A stretch of 64,000 nt of DNA from contig JAHJTV010000060.1 of the NCBI GenBank assembly GCA_018829445.1, positions 1-64,000 on the forward strand, written 5' to 3'. The stretch comes from a bacterium (GTDB lineage Bacteria; SAR324; XYD2-FULL-50-16). The position numbers were made by a program, and so were the translations under genes. Each line of letters starts with the position of its first letter. Position 1 is the first letter of the stretch. The notes beneath the pieces were generated by a model. It ran no database searches. It worked only from the letters and a program-made list of their open reading frames with translations, and was not told the origin of the DNA. Positions 27,217 to 35,791 of this stretch are shown piece after piece.

Positions 27217-28734
27217 ATGACTAATGAACAAAACCAACACCATTTGACAAGACGTGATCTGCTTAAAACTAGCTTAACCGCGGGAGGGATAGCTCTAGGC
27301 ATGACAGCTGTCGGTAGTATTAGTCGCGTTTTACCCTGGTCTTCAACAGCGTTGGCGGCAAACACATCAAAACCGAATGTTGTAATTATTTATTGTGACG
27401 ACTTGGGATACGGAGATCTTGGATGCTATGGCAGCAAAGCCATCGAGACGCCAAATATAGATCAACTGGCAAAAAATGGTGCCCGGATGACGGATTATTA
27501 CGCCTGTAACGCAGTTTGCGCTCCTTCACGAGCAGGATTGCTGACAGGACGATATCCTCTTCGATCGGGTGTTATTGGCAATATTTATCCGGATGACGAA
27601 CCTCTCAAACGTGTTATTTCCAGGGAATACCTTGGCGCCGCATTTCAGTCCCTCGGAGGACTTGATGTCAGGGAGGGAAAAAAGATCTCCGGTATCCCCG
27701 AAAAGGAATTGTTGATGGGAGAAGCTTTGCAAGGAGTAGGTTACAGGACCGGCATGGTAGGCAAGTGGCATCTGGGAGACTATAGTCTTGAACCACGATT
27801 CAATCCCAGACGAAACGGGTTCGATTTCTACTTTGGTGTGCCGCACAGCAACGATATGCTCCCCTGCCCACTGTTTCGTAATGAAGAGATGCTTGAAGAA
27901 AATATCGGTGAGGATCAAGCTAAACTGACAGGATTATATACGAAAGAAGCGATTCAGTTCATCAAGGAATCAAAAAGAAATCCTTTTTTTCTCTACTTTG
28001 CTCATACTTTCCCTCACCAGCCGTTGTATGCCTCAGAAAAATTTGCAGGCAAATCCAAAGCCGGAAAGTTTGGTGATGCTGTTGAGGAGATAGATTGGAG
28101 TGTTGGGAAAATTATGGAAACCCTGATTGAAATGGGAGTTGAACAAAACACCCTGATCTTTTTCACCAGTGATAACGGCCCATGGTATGAAGGAAGTGCG
28201 GGGCCGTATCGTGGACGAAAAGGACAAAGTTATGAGGGCGGTTTCAGAGTTCCCATGATTGCTTCCTGGCCTGGTCATATTCCAGCTGGAAGTATCTGCA
28301 GCCAGCCGATGATGAATATCGATCTATATCCAACCATTCTGCCATTAGCGGGAGCGGAACTGCCAAAAGACAGGATTGTTGACGGTCGTAACATCATGAA
28401 CCTACTGACAGGTCAAGGAGAAAAATCTCCTCATGAAGCCTTGTTCTTTTATCATTATGATCTTCTTGAAGGTGTTAGGGTAGGTAAGTGGAAGTATTTC
28501 CGCAGAATCAATCGATATACCTGGCCGGTACCTTTGGATGCGATCGAACTCCCCAATAAACTCGGAGGGGATCAACTCGGAAATCGATGGCCTCTTCTCT
28601 ATAATCTTGAAACTGATCCGGGGGAAAGTTATAACGTTATCGACACTTATCCTGAAATAGCTGAAACGCTTAAGAATATCTTGCATAAATGGGAAACCGA
28701 AACGGAAAAAAACCCAAAAGGGTGGTTGTCATAA
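27217..28734 (+). CDS. Tat-exported Cys-type sulfatase
   Basis: This 505-residue protein of the arylsulfatase group begins with a Tat signal (TRRDLLK, hydrophobic stretch, ALAA at about 48). The core has the first metal-binding motif CDDLGYGDLGCYG, the active-site signature CAPSRAGLLTGRYP, GKWHLGD, and FTSDNGPWYEG near the second metal site. The signature cysteine must be oxidised to formylglycine before the enzyme can hydrolyse sulfate esters. Export as a folded protein fits modification in the cytoplasm. No convincing formylglycine-generating enzyme or anaerobic sulfatase-maturating enzyme is seen in the window. The substrate is unknown. A truncated relative lies just upstream. Confidence 0.93.
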   Translation: MTNEQNQHHLTRRDLLKTSLTAGGIALGMTAVGSISRVLPWSSTALAANTSKPNVVIIYCDDLGYGDLGCYGSKAIETPNIDQLAKNGARMTDYYACNAVCAPSRAGLLTGRYPLRSGVIGNIYPDDEPLKRVISREYLGAAFQSLGGLDVREGKKISGIPEKELLMGEALQGVGYRTGMVGKWHLGDYSLEPRFNPRRNGFDFYFGVPHSNDMLPCPLFRNEEMLEENIGEDQAKLTGLYTKEAIQFIKESKRNPFFLYFAHTFPHQPLYASEKFAGKSKAGKFGDAVEEIDWSVGKIMETLIEMGVEQNTLIFFTSDNGPWYEGSAGPYRGRKGQSYEGGFRVPMIASWPGHIPAGSICSQPMMNIDLYPTILPLAGAELPKDRIVDGRNIMNLLTGQGEKSPHEALFFYHYDLLEGVRVGKWKYFRRINRYTWPVPLDAIELPNKLGGDQLGNRWPLLYNLETDPGESYNVIDTYPEIAETLKNILHKWETETEKNPKGWLS

Positions 28735-28881
28735 AATCGTAAAAAAGCAGCTTAAATGCAATCCATGCATTGTTGTACAATTAACTGTTTAAATGAGAAT
28801 TCAACCTGGGCTCATGACGCCATGATAACAACCTTCTTGGCTGTGGAAGCGTGGAGGGCAAAGTAAGAATTAAAAATCAAA

Positions 28882-28909
28882 GCCTCATGTCATTCGCTAA
28901 ATGAGGCTC
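28882..28909 (+). terminator. Hairpin between the sulfatase and HtpX-like genes
   Basis: AGCCTCAT (28882-28889) pairs perfectly with ATGAGGCT (28902-28909) across a 12-base loop, with CAGTTTTCG a few bases beyond. It lies about 150 bases after the sulfatase stop. The rest of the 386-base gap to the next start holds no evident gene. Confidence 0.4.
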
Positions 28910-29120
28910 GTCAGTTTTCGTATCCTGCCAACTTGACCTATCCTTGTTATATCACATCTCACATAAATACCTGTTTTTATAGCCTTGTAAATTTTCATGC
29001 CTGGTATATAAAATGCAGTTTTGATAACAAACAGCTTGATACGGTTTGTTGTCGAAATTAAGACCAAAAGCTTTTAAACGTAATGGCGGTAATTTCATTA
29101 AACAGGTGGGAAGGAATATA

Positions 29121-30098
29121 ATGAATCGAAAACAGTTGGATCAAATTTATTTACCCTCAAAAAATGGATATACAGTAATCAACACCGATGGAATCAGGGG
29201 AAATAACAGATCGCAGCGGACTCAGTCAGAGTTAAATCTCAACTGGTTCTGGTACAAAATTAAGAATCATTTTCAGTTCAGCCTAATGCTGATTAGTATG
29301 GTATCTATTCTTGGGTATATCGGTTACGCCATCGCCGGAACATTAGGGGTGTTGTCAACTATGATCGCTATTGGAATCAGTATTTTTGTAAGATCCGGTT
29401 TTAAAATCGAACAGATCCTGGCAAAGAAAAACGTCCGTTTGATCCGTCCTTTTGAAGGAACAACTCTTTATGATCTGCTTGAACGGTTGATTCGTAAGGC
29501 CGGTTTGGAGAAAAAACCTTATCTTTTTTTGGATTATTCTCCGGAGATCAATGCCTATACTATTGAAGACAATGAAAAATCAGCAATAATTGTATCAAAA
29601 GGGTTATTGGAGAACCTTAATCAAAGAGAGTTGAATGGGGTATTAGCTCATGAAGTCGCTCACTTAAAAAATAGAGACGTACGAATAATGCTGTTTACGG
29701 ATCAAATAAGAAATCTGACTGCATACATGGCATTCTTTGGGCAGATTCTGTTGCTTTTCAGCATTCCCTTTCTTGTTGTCAACCAGATGGTAATCCCCTG
29801 GATAGCGATTCTGTTACTCATCCTTTCGCCGACAGTGAACCTACTGTTTCATGTTGCACTGTCGAGAAACCGTGAATTCAGAGCCGATCTGGATGCAATA
29901 GCGCTATCGGGAGATGCAATGGGTTTGGCAATGGCTTTAAAGAAAATTAATATTCAGATGAGTCTCTGGAAAAAGCTATACGCTTCCTATTTAAAGAATG
30001 TCCCGGAAATCATGCGTACTCATCCGAATACCAGGGCTAGAATTGCACTGCTGGAGAAATTAGATGTTCTTGAGAAACGGGAATTAACCTGGCTTTAG
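29121..30098 (+). CDS. HtpX-like M48 membrane metalloprotease
   Basis: This protein of about 325 residues has two closely spaced membrane segments near the N-terminus (after FQFSLMLIS and around GVLSTMIAIGISIFV), the zinc motif HEVAHLKNRD, a second membrane hairpin (about 200-245) and the third-ligand region NREFRADLDAIAL. This is the layout of HtpX-type proteases that degrade misfolded membrane proteins. I chose the ATG at 29121 because GGAAGGA lies just upstream; a start 25 codons earlier has no such site. The C-terminal MRTHPNTRARIALLEKL matches the family end. Confidence 0.88.
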   Translation: MNRKQLDQIYLPSKNGYTVINTDGIRGNNRSQRTQSELNLNWFWYKIKNHFQFSLMLISMVSILGYIGYAIAGTLGVLSTMIAIGISIFVRSGFKIEQILAKKNVRLIRPFEGTTLYDLLERLIRKAGLEKKPYLFLDYSPEINAYTIEDNEKSAIIVSKGLLENLNQRELNGVLAHEVAHLKNRDVRIMLFTDQIRNLTAYMAFFGQILLLFSIPFLVVNQMVIPWIAILLLILSPTVNLLFHVALSRNREFRADLDAIALSGDAMGLAMALKKINIQMSLWKKLYASYLKNVPEIMRTHPNTRARIALLEKLDVLEKRELTWL

Positions 30099-30453
30099 TC
30101 ACGAATCGGATAACAGGTAAGAGTCTGGAGTTAGGCCAAAATCAACTCAATAAATGTGTGATTCAACATGTTCCCGGCTGTTATCCATTTTGGCCTAGTC
30201 ACCGGTGTTCATCTTCGGCCAATTTTTCATTTCCATCCTTTCTGTCTCACTCCGTATTCATCCCGCAGGTTTTTGCCCTGTGAAAAGCATGAACCTGTTC
30301 CAAAGCAACATACTGTTATTATGCATTATATTATAATTACATATTGTTTGTTTTTCTATTGAAAGACTATTCTGTTTGGCACAATTATTTCAATATAACA
30401 ACTATTCAGTTACATATCAGTTGGGAAAACATTCCGGACAAAGTGGAGGAAAC
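30099..30453. other. Intergenic region after the protease gene
   Basis: This 355-base gap contains the paired arms described at 30108-30197 and an AT-rich stretch (about 30300-30420) that probably holds the promoter of the small downstream gene. No tRNA is visible. Confidence 0.4.
30108..30197 (+). ncRNA. Possible structured RNA with pseudoknot-like pairing
   Basis: Two perfect pairings interleave in the gap after the protease gene: GGATAACAG (30108-30116) with CTGTTATCC (30178-30186), and TAGGCCAAAAT (30132-30142) with ATTTTGGCCTA (30187-30197). The order a-b-a'-b' is that of a pseudoknot. The region is also bracketed by TAGTCAC at 30096-30102 and 30196-30202, so a small mobile repeat is an alternative. 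No known RNA family is recognised. Confidence 0.3.
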
Positions 30454-30660
30454 ATGAACAGATGGACAATAAATAAAAGAAGGGGCAAAAAATCTACATC
30501 GTTCAAACCCAATCACGATGAGATCAACTCAGCTGTCGAAGAATATTTGAAAAATGGCGGTGTAATCAAGAAAATAGCTGCAGATGATAACAATTTACAG
30601 CAATTTGTACAACAAAAGGAATCTTCTTCAATTGTTGATGAATTTCTGTTTGGACAGTAG
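30454..30660 (+). CDS. Small basic-to-acidic protein, unknown function
   Basis: This 68-residue protein has no recognised family. The first 20 residues are very basic (NRWTINKRRGKKSTSFK); the rest is helical and acidic (HDEINSAVEEYLKNGGVIKKI … SSIVDEFLFG). A clear GGAGG lies six bases before this ATG, so it is preferred over an ATG 26 codons upstream. It is convergent with the large orphan gene that follows, ten bases away. Confidence 0.6.
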   Translation: MNRWTINKRRGKKSTSFKPNHDEINSAVEEYLKNGGVIKKIAADDNNLQQFVQQKESSSIVDEFLFGQ

Positions 30661-30670
30661 TGACGCAATC

Positions 30671-32986
30671 TTAGAATACAGCAAAAGTGCTTTTTAACAT
30701 CTTGGTCAGTGTTTCCTGATTTTCTTTTCGATACTGGTCCTGATAAAGCACTTTTACCCCGTCTTTGGTCAATTCAATCATCTGCTGAATATTGAATTTT
30801 CCAGAGGCAAGTTGGATGATCGGAGTCTCTTTGTATTTTGATTTTTCCTGTTTTAAATGTGAGATTAAGATCCGAACAATCTCAGAATCCCCGTTAATGA
30901 CAAACAGATTAAAATCCTGAAAACCAATTTCATTCCAAATCGATTGAAAATATTGGGAGAGCTGTCTGGCGTTATAACCTGCCAATTTTGATAAAACATC
31001 CTTTTCCTCGAAGTCCAGATCTGTTTTATTATCCTCCACTTCCTCATTCTCATTAATCTCAATGGGCAAAGAATAAGCAAATTTTGGCGTTTTATGAATT
31101 CGACAGAATTCAACTTTGTCAGTATCCATAAAAGTGCTTTCCAATGCTCTTTGAATTCTATTGCAACTCTTCTCATCCTCGGAAATCATGCAGATCTTTT
31201 TAATCTTGTCCGATGAATACCGTTTAAATTCCAGATCCCGATAATACGCCTGAACAGAAGCAAACAGATCATCGGCAACTCTCTCATAGACCTTGTTCAA
31301 TTCTGCGTAGAAAGCAAGAAATGACAGGTTTTTCAATCGTTTCTCACAATTGCTGATCTGATTCCTGAGATTGTCTATGGCCTCACCCAAGGGAGGATAT
31401 TGCTTTAAAGAAAGCTCATCCTCGAACTCCTTAAACTTCCTTTGAAGGAGAGCCTTGGTAGTTACACTGCAAATGATTATTCCATCATGCAGAAAGATTT
31501 CAAGACACTCGATATCCAATTTTACAAGTGATTCAAGGCTGTTGACCTGCTTTGTAATATTTAAAAATGTTTTGTTATTGGTGTCTCCCAACTGTTGGTC
31601 GATGGTTTCTGCCTGCTTAACGCTGTCAAAAACTATCAGCACATTTTCATTACGGGCTACCGCCACATCGCAATCCTGTTCATTCCATGTTTCAGATATT
31701 TCAACCAGATTTTTCAGAATATCCATTTTGTTGCCGGCAATCATATCCATGTACCGTTGTTGATCATCAAGGGCTTTGGAATTGGACAGCGCTTTCAGCT
31801 GATCTTCAAGTTTTTGCAGTTGGGCCTGGGTCTGGCTGTTTTGTTTATTAATCCTGAGAAGATCGAAGGATTCTTCTTCCAAAACAAGGAAATCCGGATC
31901 GACTTCGCTGATACGGTTGATGGTTCTGATATCTAAATCGTTATCCTTTAGATTCACAGTGAAAGAGAAGGGAGTTTCCTGATCATTATCTGACCTGATA
32001 CCAATGAGAAATCGATCTGCGGAATCTGCCAATTGATCCGCTGTAATGGTGCTCGAAAACCCATTCTTCAGCAAAATTCGTTTAAATGCTTCATGAAGTG
32101 GCGGATAATCGGAAGTTACAGTGATAGGGGTGTTGGCTTTTATGATACTGGCTGACTGGTAAAGATTATCGTTAAGATAAAGACTACAGCGACTTCTCGC
32201 TAATTCTTTTATCTTAAACAAAACTGTTTTGTAATCAATTCCTTTTTGTTTTACCTGCCGATATCCTATTACATGGTCAATGGGAATATTATCCGTTTCA
32301 AGCCTTATAATATCACGGAAGTACAATCCGGGACTTAAATAAAACTTCCCCTTGTAGCTCAGGCACCCTTTGTAATCCTTAAACCGGATTTTACTCCCTG
32401 TTTCTTGTCCAATACGTTCACAAAGGCTTTTGGGTTTTAGATCCAATCCGTTCCAGCTAATCGATTCAACTGCACTCCATGGAGCAAAACACACTTGGTC
32501 TTCTTTATTCAAACAACACTCTTGAGCGGAAAAAGTAATATGCGGAGTCGGCGCTATCTCTGTAAGTAGGGTTACCTGATCTTCGGCGAACCAATCGGCG
32601 CTCTTGATCTGGATTCGATTCAGCCTTCTAAATTCGATCTCCTGGTAGGGATATGTTTTTATATAACTATTTATAACCTTGTGCGGTTTTCTTTCAATTA
32701 GAAAAAGGTAAGGATAATCGATCAGATCTTTTGACAGATATGTCTGAAAAAAACTCTCAAAATCCACAAAGTTTTTAAATATATCCAGAGTAGTGAATAT
32801 AAAATCCGGTCTTATATCCGCCAGTTTATTGAGGCTGTTTTCTTTGAAACGAGACCATTTAAATTTTATATGATCAAATTTTACATCAATTTGATCTTTA
32901 GCAAACATATCCTCTAAAGAGAAACAAAATTTCTTCCAGAAGAATTGATCCAGTCCCAGTCCTAAAATATTTATTATCTGATTCAC
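30671..32986 (-). CDS. Large orphan protein (771 residues), unknown function
   Basis: I recognise no domain. There is no signal peptide or membrane segment, so it should be cytoplasmic. The N-terminal 115 residues (ILGLGLDQFFW … IRPDFIFTTLDIF … PYLFLIERKP) look like an alternating alpha/beta fold resembling a degenerate receiver domain. A segment near 385-400 and the last 140 residues (…DFNLFVINGDSEIVRILISHLK…) have a similar pattern. Between them are long helices and an acidic patch (NENEEVEDNKTDLDFEEKD, about 661-679). It is divergent from a TerB-like gene, with 264 bases between starts, suggesting a shared control region. Confidence 0.6.
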   Translation of the reverse strand: MNQIINILGLGLDQFFWKKFCFSLEDMFAKDQIDVKFDHIKFKWSRFKENSLNKLADIRPDFIFTTLDIFKNFVDFESFFQTYLSKDLIDYPYLFLIERKPHKVINSYIKTYPYQEIEFRRLNRIQIKSADWFAEDQVTLLTEIAPTPHITFSAQECCLNKEDQVCFAPWSAVESISWNGLDLKPKSLCERIGQETGSKIRFKDYKGCLSYKGKFYLSPGLYFRDIIRLETDNIPIDHVIGYRQVKQKGIDYKTVLFKIKELARSRCSLYLNDNLYQSASIIKANTPITVTSDYPPLHEAFKRILLKNGFSSTITADQLADSADRFLIGIRSDNDQETPFSFTVNLKDNDLDIRTINRISEVDPDFLVLEEESFDLLRINKQNSQTQAQLQKLEDQLKALSNSKALDDQQRYMDMIAGNKMDILKNLVEISETWNEQDCDVAVARNENVLIVFDSVKQAETIDQQLGDTNNKTFLNITKQVNSLESLVKLDIECLEIFLHDGIIICSVTTKALLQRKFKEFEDELSLKQYPPLGEAIDNLRNQISNCEKRLKNLSFLAFYAELNKVYERVADDLFASVQAYYRDLEFKRYSSDKIKKICMISEDEKSCNRIQRALESTFMDTDKVEFCRIHKTPKFAYSLPIEINENEEVEDNKTDLDFEEKDVLSKLAGYNARQLSQYFQSIWNEIGFQDFNLFVINGDSEIVRILISHLKQEKSKYKETPIIQLASGKFNIQQMIELTKDGVKVLYQDQYRKENQETLTKMLKSTFAVF

Positions 32987-33250
32987 GCTATCCTATGGTT
33001 AATCGAATGCACCTTTTTCCAAAACGTTTTCTTTGGTATCTTTTCATTTCAATAAGCATCCTCACAATCATTTTGTATATGAATCCATGATTGTTTTCAA
33101 TATGTACTTCATTCAATTGAATATTTCCTTCTATGTTATCCATTAGCTCTTTCTTTTTTAGTATTTAAAGAGTATTAAATAAAGGGTCAGGTCGATATTT
33201 GCTGATAAAACCGGATCTGCCTGAACCAAACTTATAAAAAAGACGACTAA

Positions 33251-34132
33251 ATGTTTTTACCATCTGAAGAATCTCAAAAACTGCAAAGGTCACTTTTAGC
33301 AAATCGTTGTGAAAACCGGGTAGACAGTCTTCTTCAATTTGGATCTGACTATTTCTTTGCTCTTTTTCCCAATTCAACAATAGCATCAATTAATTCAGGG
33401 ACCAGATCCACGTGGCCTTCAAGCAAAGTGATCCGTTTACAGGGAGAAAGGATAAAACGGTATATTTTGGATCTGTTAAAACTATGCAATCAGATCTGTG
33501 ACGGTGAAGAGGACTATGTCTTGCCCGGAGAATCGATATCAATCCCTCACAAAATAAAAGAAACTGTTCTGGAAACTTGTGTTAGAATGCTGGTATTTGG
33601 TCGCGATTTAACAGATATTGAGTACTACTTCCTCGATGAAGTCGGCAAAGCCCTCAAAATCGGAGCCGAAGAGGTCTATGGTGTCATTGAGCAAGTCTTG
33701 TACGAAGAAAGAAAGGCTATTTTTATGGACCTGAAACAGCATCTTTCAACGAAACAGAAAGAGGTCTGCGCCATGTTATTGGTTAAAGCCATCAGGGCAG
33801 ATGATAGGGTTCACCCTGCCGAAATCAAGTATTTCGAGATAGTATCTGACCTGTTGGAGTACAACCAGGCCAGATTGGAAAAATTCTATCGTTCATTTGA
33901 CATGTTGGAAAAGGACTTACCCATGTCATTAACCGATGAGATTTCCGTATTCCTTTTTAAATACCTGGTTGAAATCGTGATGTGTGATAAACATTATGAT
34001 CCTGAAGAATCATTATTCATCAAAAAGATTGCAGAGGCTTTTAATATGGATCGGTATCAGCAAGATGCGATATTGCAACCCATCACAGCAGCTTTAATGG
34101 TCAAAGCCGATCTCTTTCAAAAGCACCTTTGA
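33251..34132 (+). CDS. TerB-like helical protein
   Basis: This 293-residue protein is probably all-helical. The C-terminal half resembles the TerB/tellurite-resistance-like fold, with paired helices carrying acidic residues (AIRADDRVHPAEIKYFEIVSD and VMCDKHYDPEESLFIKKIAEAF) that are metal-binding candidates in that family. The N-terminal 120 residues are unassigned. No strong ribosome binding site is visible before the ATG. It is divergent from the 771-residue orphan and followed after 53 bases by a methyltransferase-like gene. Tellurite resistance itself should not be inferred. Confidence 0.65.
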   Translation: MFLPSEESQKLQRSLLANRCENRVDSLLQFGSDYFFALFPNSTIASINSGTRSTWPSSKVIRLQGERIKRYILDLLKLCNQICDGEEDYVLPGESISIPHKIKETVLETCVRMLVFGRDLTDIEYYFLDEVGKALKIGAEEVYGVIEQVLYEERKAIFMDLKQHLSTKQKEVCAMLLVKAIRADDRVHPAEIKYFEIVSDLLEYNQARLEKFYRSFDMLEKDLPMSLTDEISVFLFKYLVEIVMCDKHYDPEESLFIKKIAEAFNMDRYQQDAILQPITAALMVKADLFQKHL

Positions 34133-34185
34133 CAAATTCTTCAGTTCTGCAACTATTCTACCTCATCTCCACTTAAACCATTTCC

Positions 34186-34914
34186 ATGGATACAATTTTT
34201 GACGATCACAACACCCTGACCCAACTAAAAAAAATTGAGGGGGCATTCTTAGCCCTTGCATCGGACAATAGTATCATTGATGATTTTCCGACTATAGCAA
34301 CTGCGGCAAAAGACTATGTTTCAAAATCAAGCCAGGGATACAATGATGATACGGAGATCGCTTTTTTAAATCTATATTGTGAAATACATCGTTCAGGTTC
34401 CGTTTACTCATCGAATGAGCGAGAGCAATTGGATAAAAAAAATGGTTACTTCAATCATCCCGGTGGCATTTCTCCTCTTTTGCATGCAAAGCCTTATATT
34501 GATGAGAATACCGTCCTCGCTGATCTTGGAGCTGGTAATGGATTGCAGGGACTCCTATTTCAATATCTTTATCCCCATCAACAGACCTTACAGGTAGAAT
34601 TGTCCACCGAAATGATTCATATCGGTAAAAAATTCCAAAAAGCGTTAAAGATACCGGAAGATAAAGTGCGATGGGTCAATGACAACATTATGAATTTTGA
34701 GTTGGATGAAATTGATTTTTTATACCTCTACAGGCCTTCCAAACCGATCAAAGATGGAATAGCTCTTTATAAGAACCTGCAAGCAAAACTTTCCAATAGG
34801 AACAGATCATTAACCATTTTCAGCATTGCCGATTGTCTGAAGGATTTTCTACCGGTACAATACAAAGAGTTTTATAACGACGGTCATTTAACCTGTTTTT
34901 CCCTGGATTGCTGA
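34186..34914 (+). CDS. Class I methyltransferase-like protein
   Basis: This 242-residue protein has an S-adenosylmethionine motif I, LADLGAGNGLQGLLF (about 111-125), then acidic QVELSTEM as motif II, and NDNIMNFELDEIDFLYLYRP around motif IV. The first 100 residues are helical and unassigned. The substrate is unknown. It is followed 13 bases later by lpxC and may be cotranscribed with it. Confidence 0.65.
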   Translation: MDTIFDDHNTLTQLKKIEGAFLALASDNSIIDDFPTIATAAKDYVSKSSQGYNDDTEIAFLNLYCEIHRSGSVYSSNEREQLDKKNGYFNHPGGISPLLHAKPYIDENTVLADLGAGNGLQGLLFQYLYPHQQTLQVELSTEMIHIGKKFQKALKIPEDKVRWVNDNIMNFELDEIDFLYLYRPSKPIKDGIALYKNLQAKLSNRNRSLTIFSIADCLKDFLPVQYKEFYNDGHLTCFSLDC

Positions 34915-34927
34915 ACAGCAAAAAACA

Positions 34928-35788
34928 ATGAATCAGACAACCATAAAGAATTCGATTATCTTAAAAGGCGGCGTTGGATTGCACTCCGGGGAAAAAACGG
35001 ATCTGTTTTTCTTTCCTGCGGAAGAGGATCATGGAATAGTATTTTTCCGTGGTGATAAAAAGGTTAAAATACCAGCGAATTACAAGTATGCAAAACCAAG
35101 CGCCCTTTGCACTACCATCGAAAATAAAGGGGTGGAAGTCACAACAATCGAACATCTGCTGTCGGTTTGTAATGGGCTTGGGATAGACAACATGCTGATT
35201 GAACTGCATGGAGTCGAGGTTCCCATTATGGATGGCAGTGGTCATGAGTTCTATTCCGCTTTGCAGTCAGCCGGTTTGAGGCAGCTTTCTTCTCCTAGAA
35301 AGGTTATTGAGATTCTTGAGACTGTGATGTATCAAGAAAATGAAATCACCATATTTGTCTCTCCTTCAGATAGATCCAATTTTACTTTTTCAATAGACTT
35401 CGACCACAAGCAAATCGGACAGCAGGAGGTTAATTTCCAGTTGAATGAGAGAAACTATGCCGAGAAAATAGCCAAAGCAAAAACATTCGGTTTTAGAAAG
35501 GATTATGAAAAACTCTTGAAGCAGGGATTAGCCAAAGGGGCGAACAATAAAAACGCTATAATCCTTGATGATGAGGGCAATATTGAAAATATGGAGGCGA
35601 TGACCTGGCTAAATGAACCCAATTTGCATAAAATCCTGGATCAAATTGGTGATTTTTATCTGGCAAATAATTATAGAATTATCGGAGATGTTTTCTCCCA
35701 CAAAAGTGGCCACTCATCTCATCTGGCATTCATCCGCAAGTTGATGGATGAATGCACAGACAAATACGTTATTGTAGCTGACACCTAG
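34928..35788 (+). CDS. lpxC: UDP-3-O-acyl-N-acetylglucosamine deacetylase LpxC
   Basis: This 286-residue zinc deacetylase carries out the committed step of lipid A synthesis. Zinc ligands are visible at His76 (TIEHLLS), His234 and Asp238 (HKILDQIGD). The catalytic histidine is His262 in the KSGH motif, and MDGSG and AKTFGF are conserved. The length is normal for a single-function LpxC. It shows that the organism makes lipopolysaccharide. There is no clear ribosome binding site. It is convergent with hemL, with only three bases between the stops. Confidence 0.96.
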   Translation: MNQTTIKNSIILKGGVGLHSGEKTDLFFFPAEEDHGIVFFRGDKKVKIPANYKYAKPSALCTTIENKGVEVTTIEHLLSVCNGLGIDNMLIELHGVEVPIMDGSGHEFYSALQSAGLRQLSSPRKVIEILETVMYQENEITIFVSPSDRSNFTFSIDFDHKQIGQQEVNFQLNERNYAEKIAKAKTFGFRKDYEKLLKQGLAKGANNKNAIILDDEGNIENMEAMTWLNEPNLHKILDQIGDFYLANNYRIIGDVFSHKSGHSSHLAFIRKLMDECTDKYVIVADT

Positions 35789-35791
35789 GGA

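Noticed and set aside
33251-34132. Tellurite resistance determinant
   Set aside because: Only a TerB-like fold is visible and no other ter gene is near; the fold occurs in many unrelated contexts.
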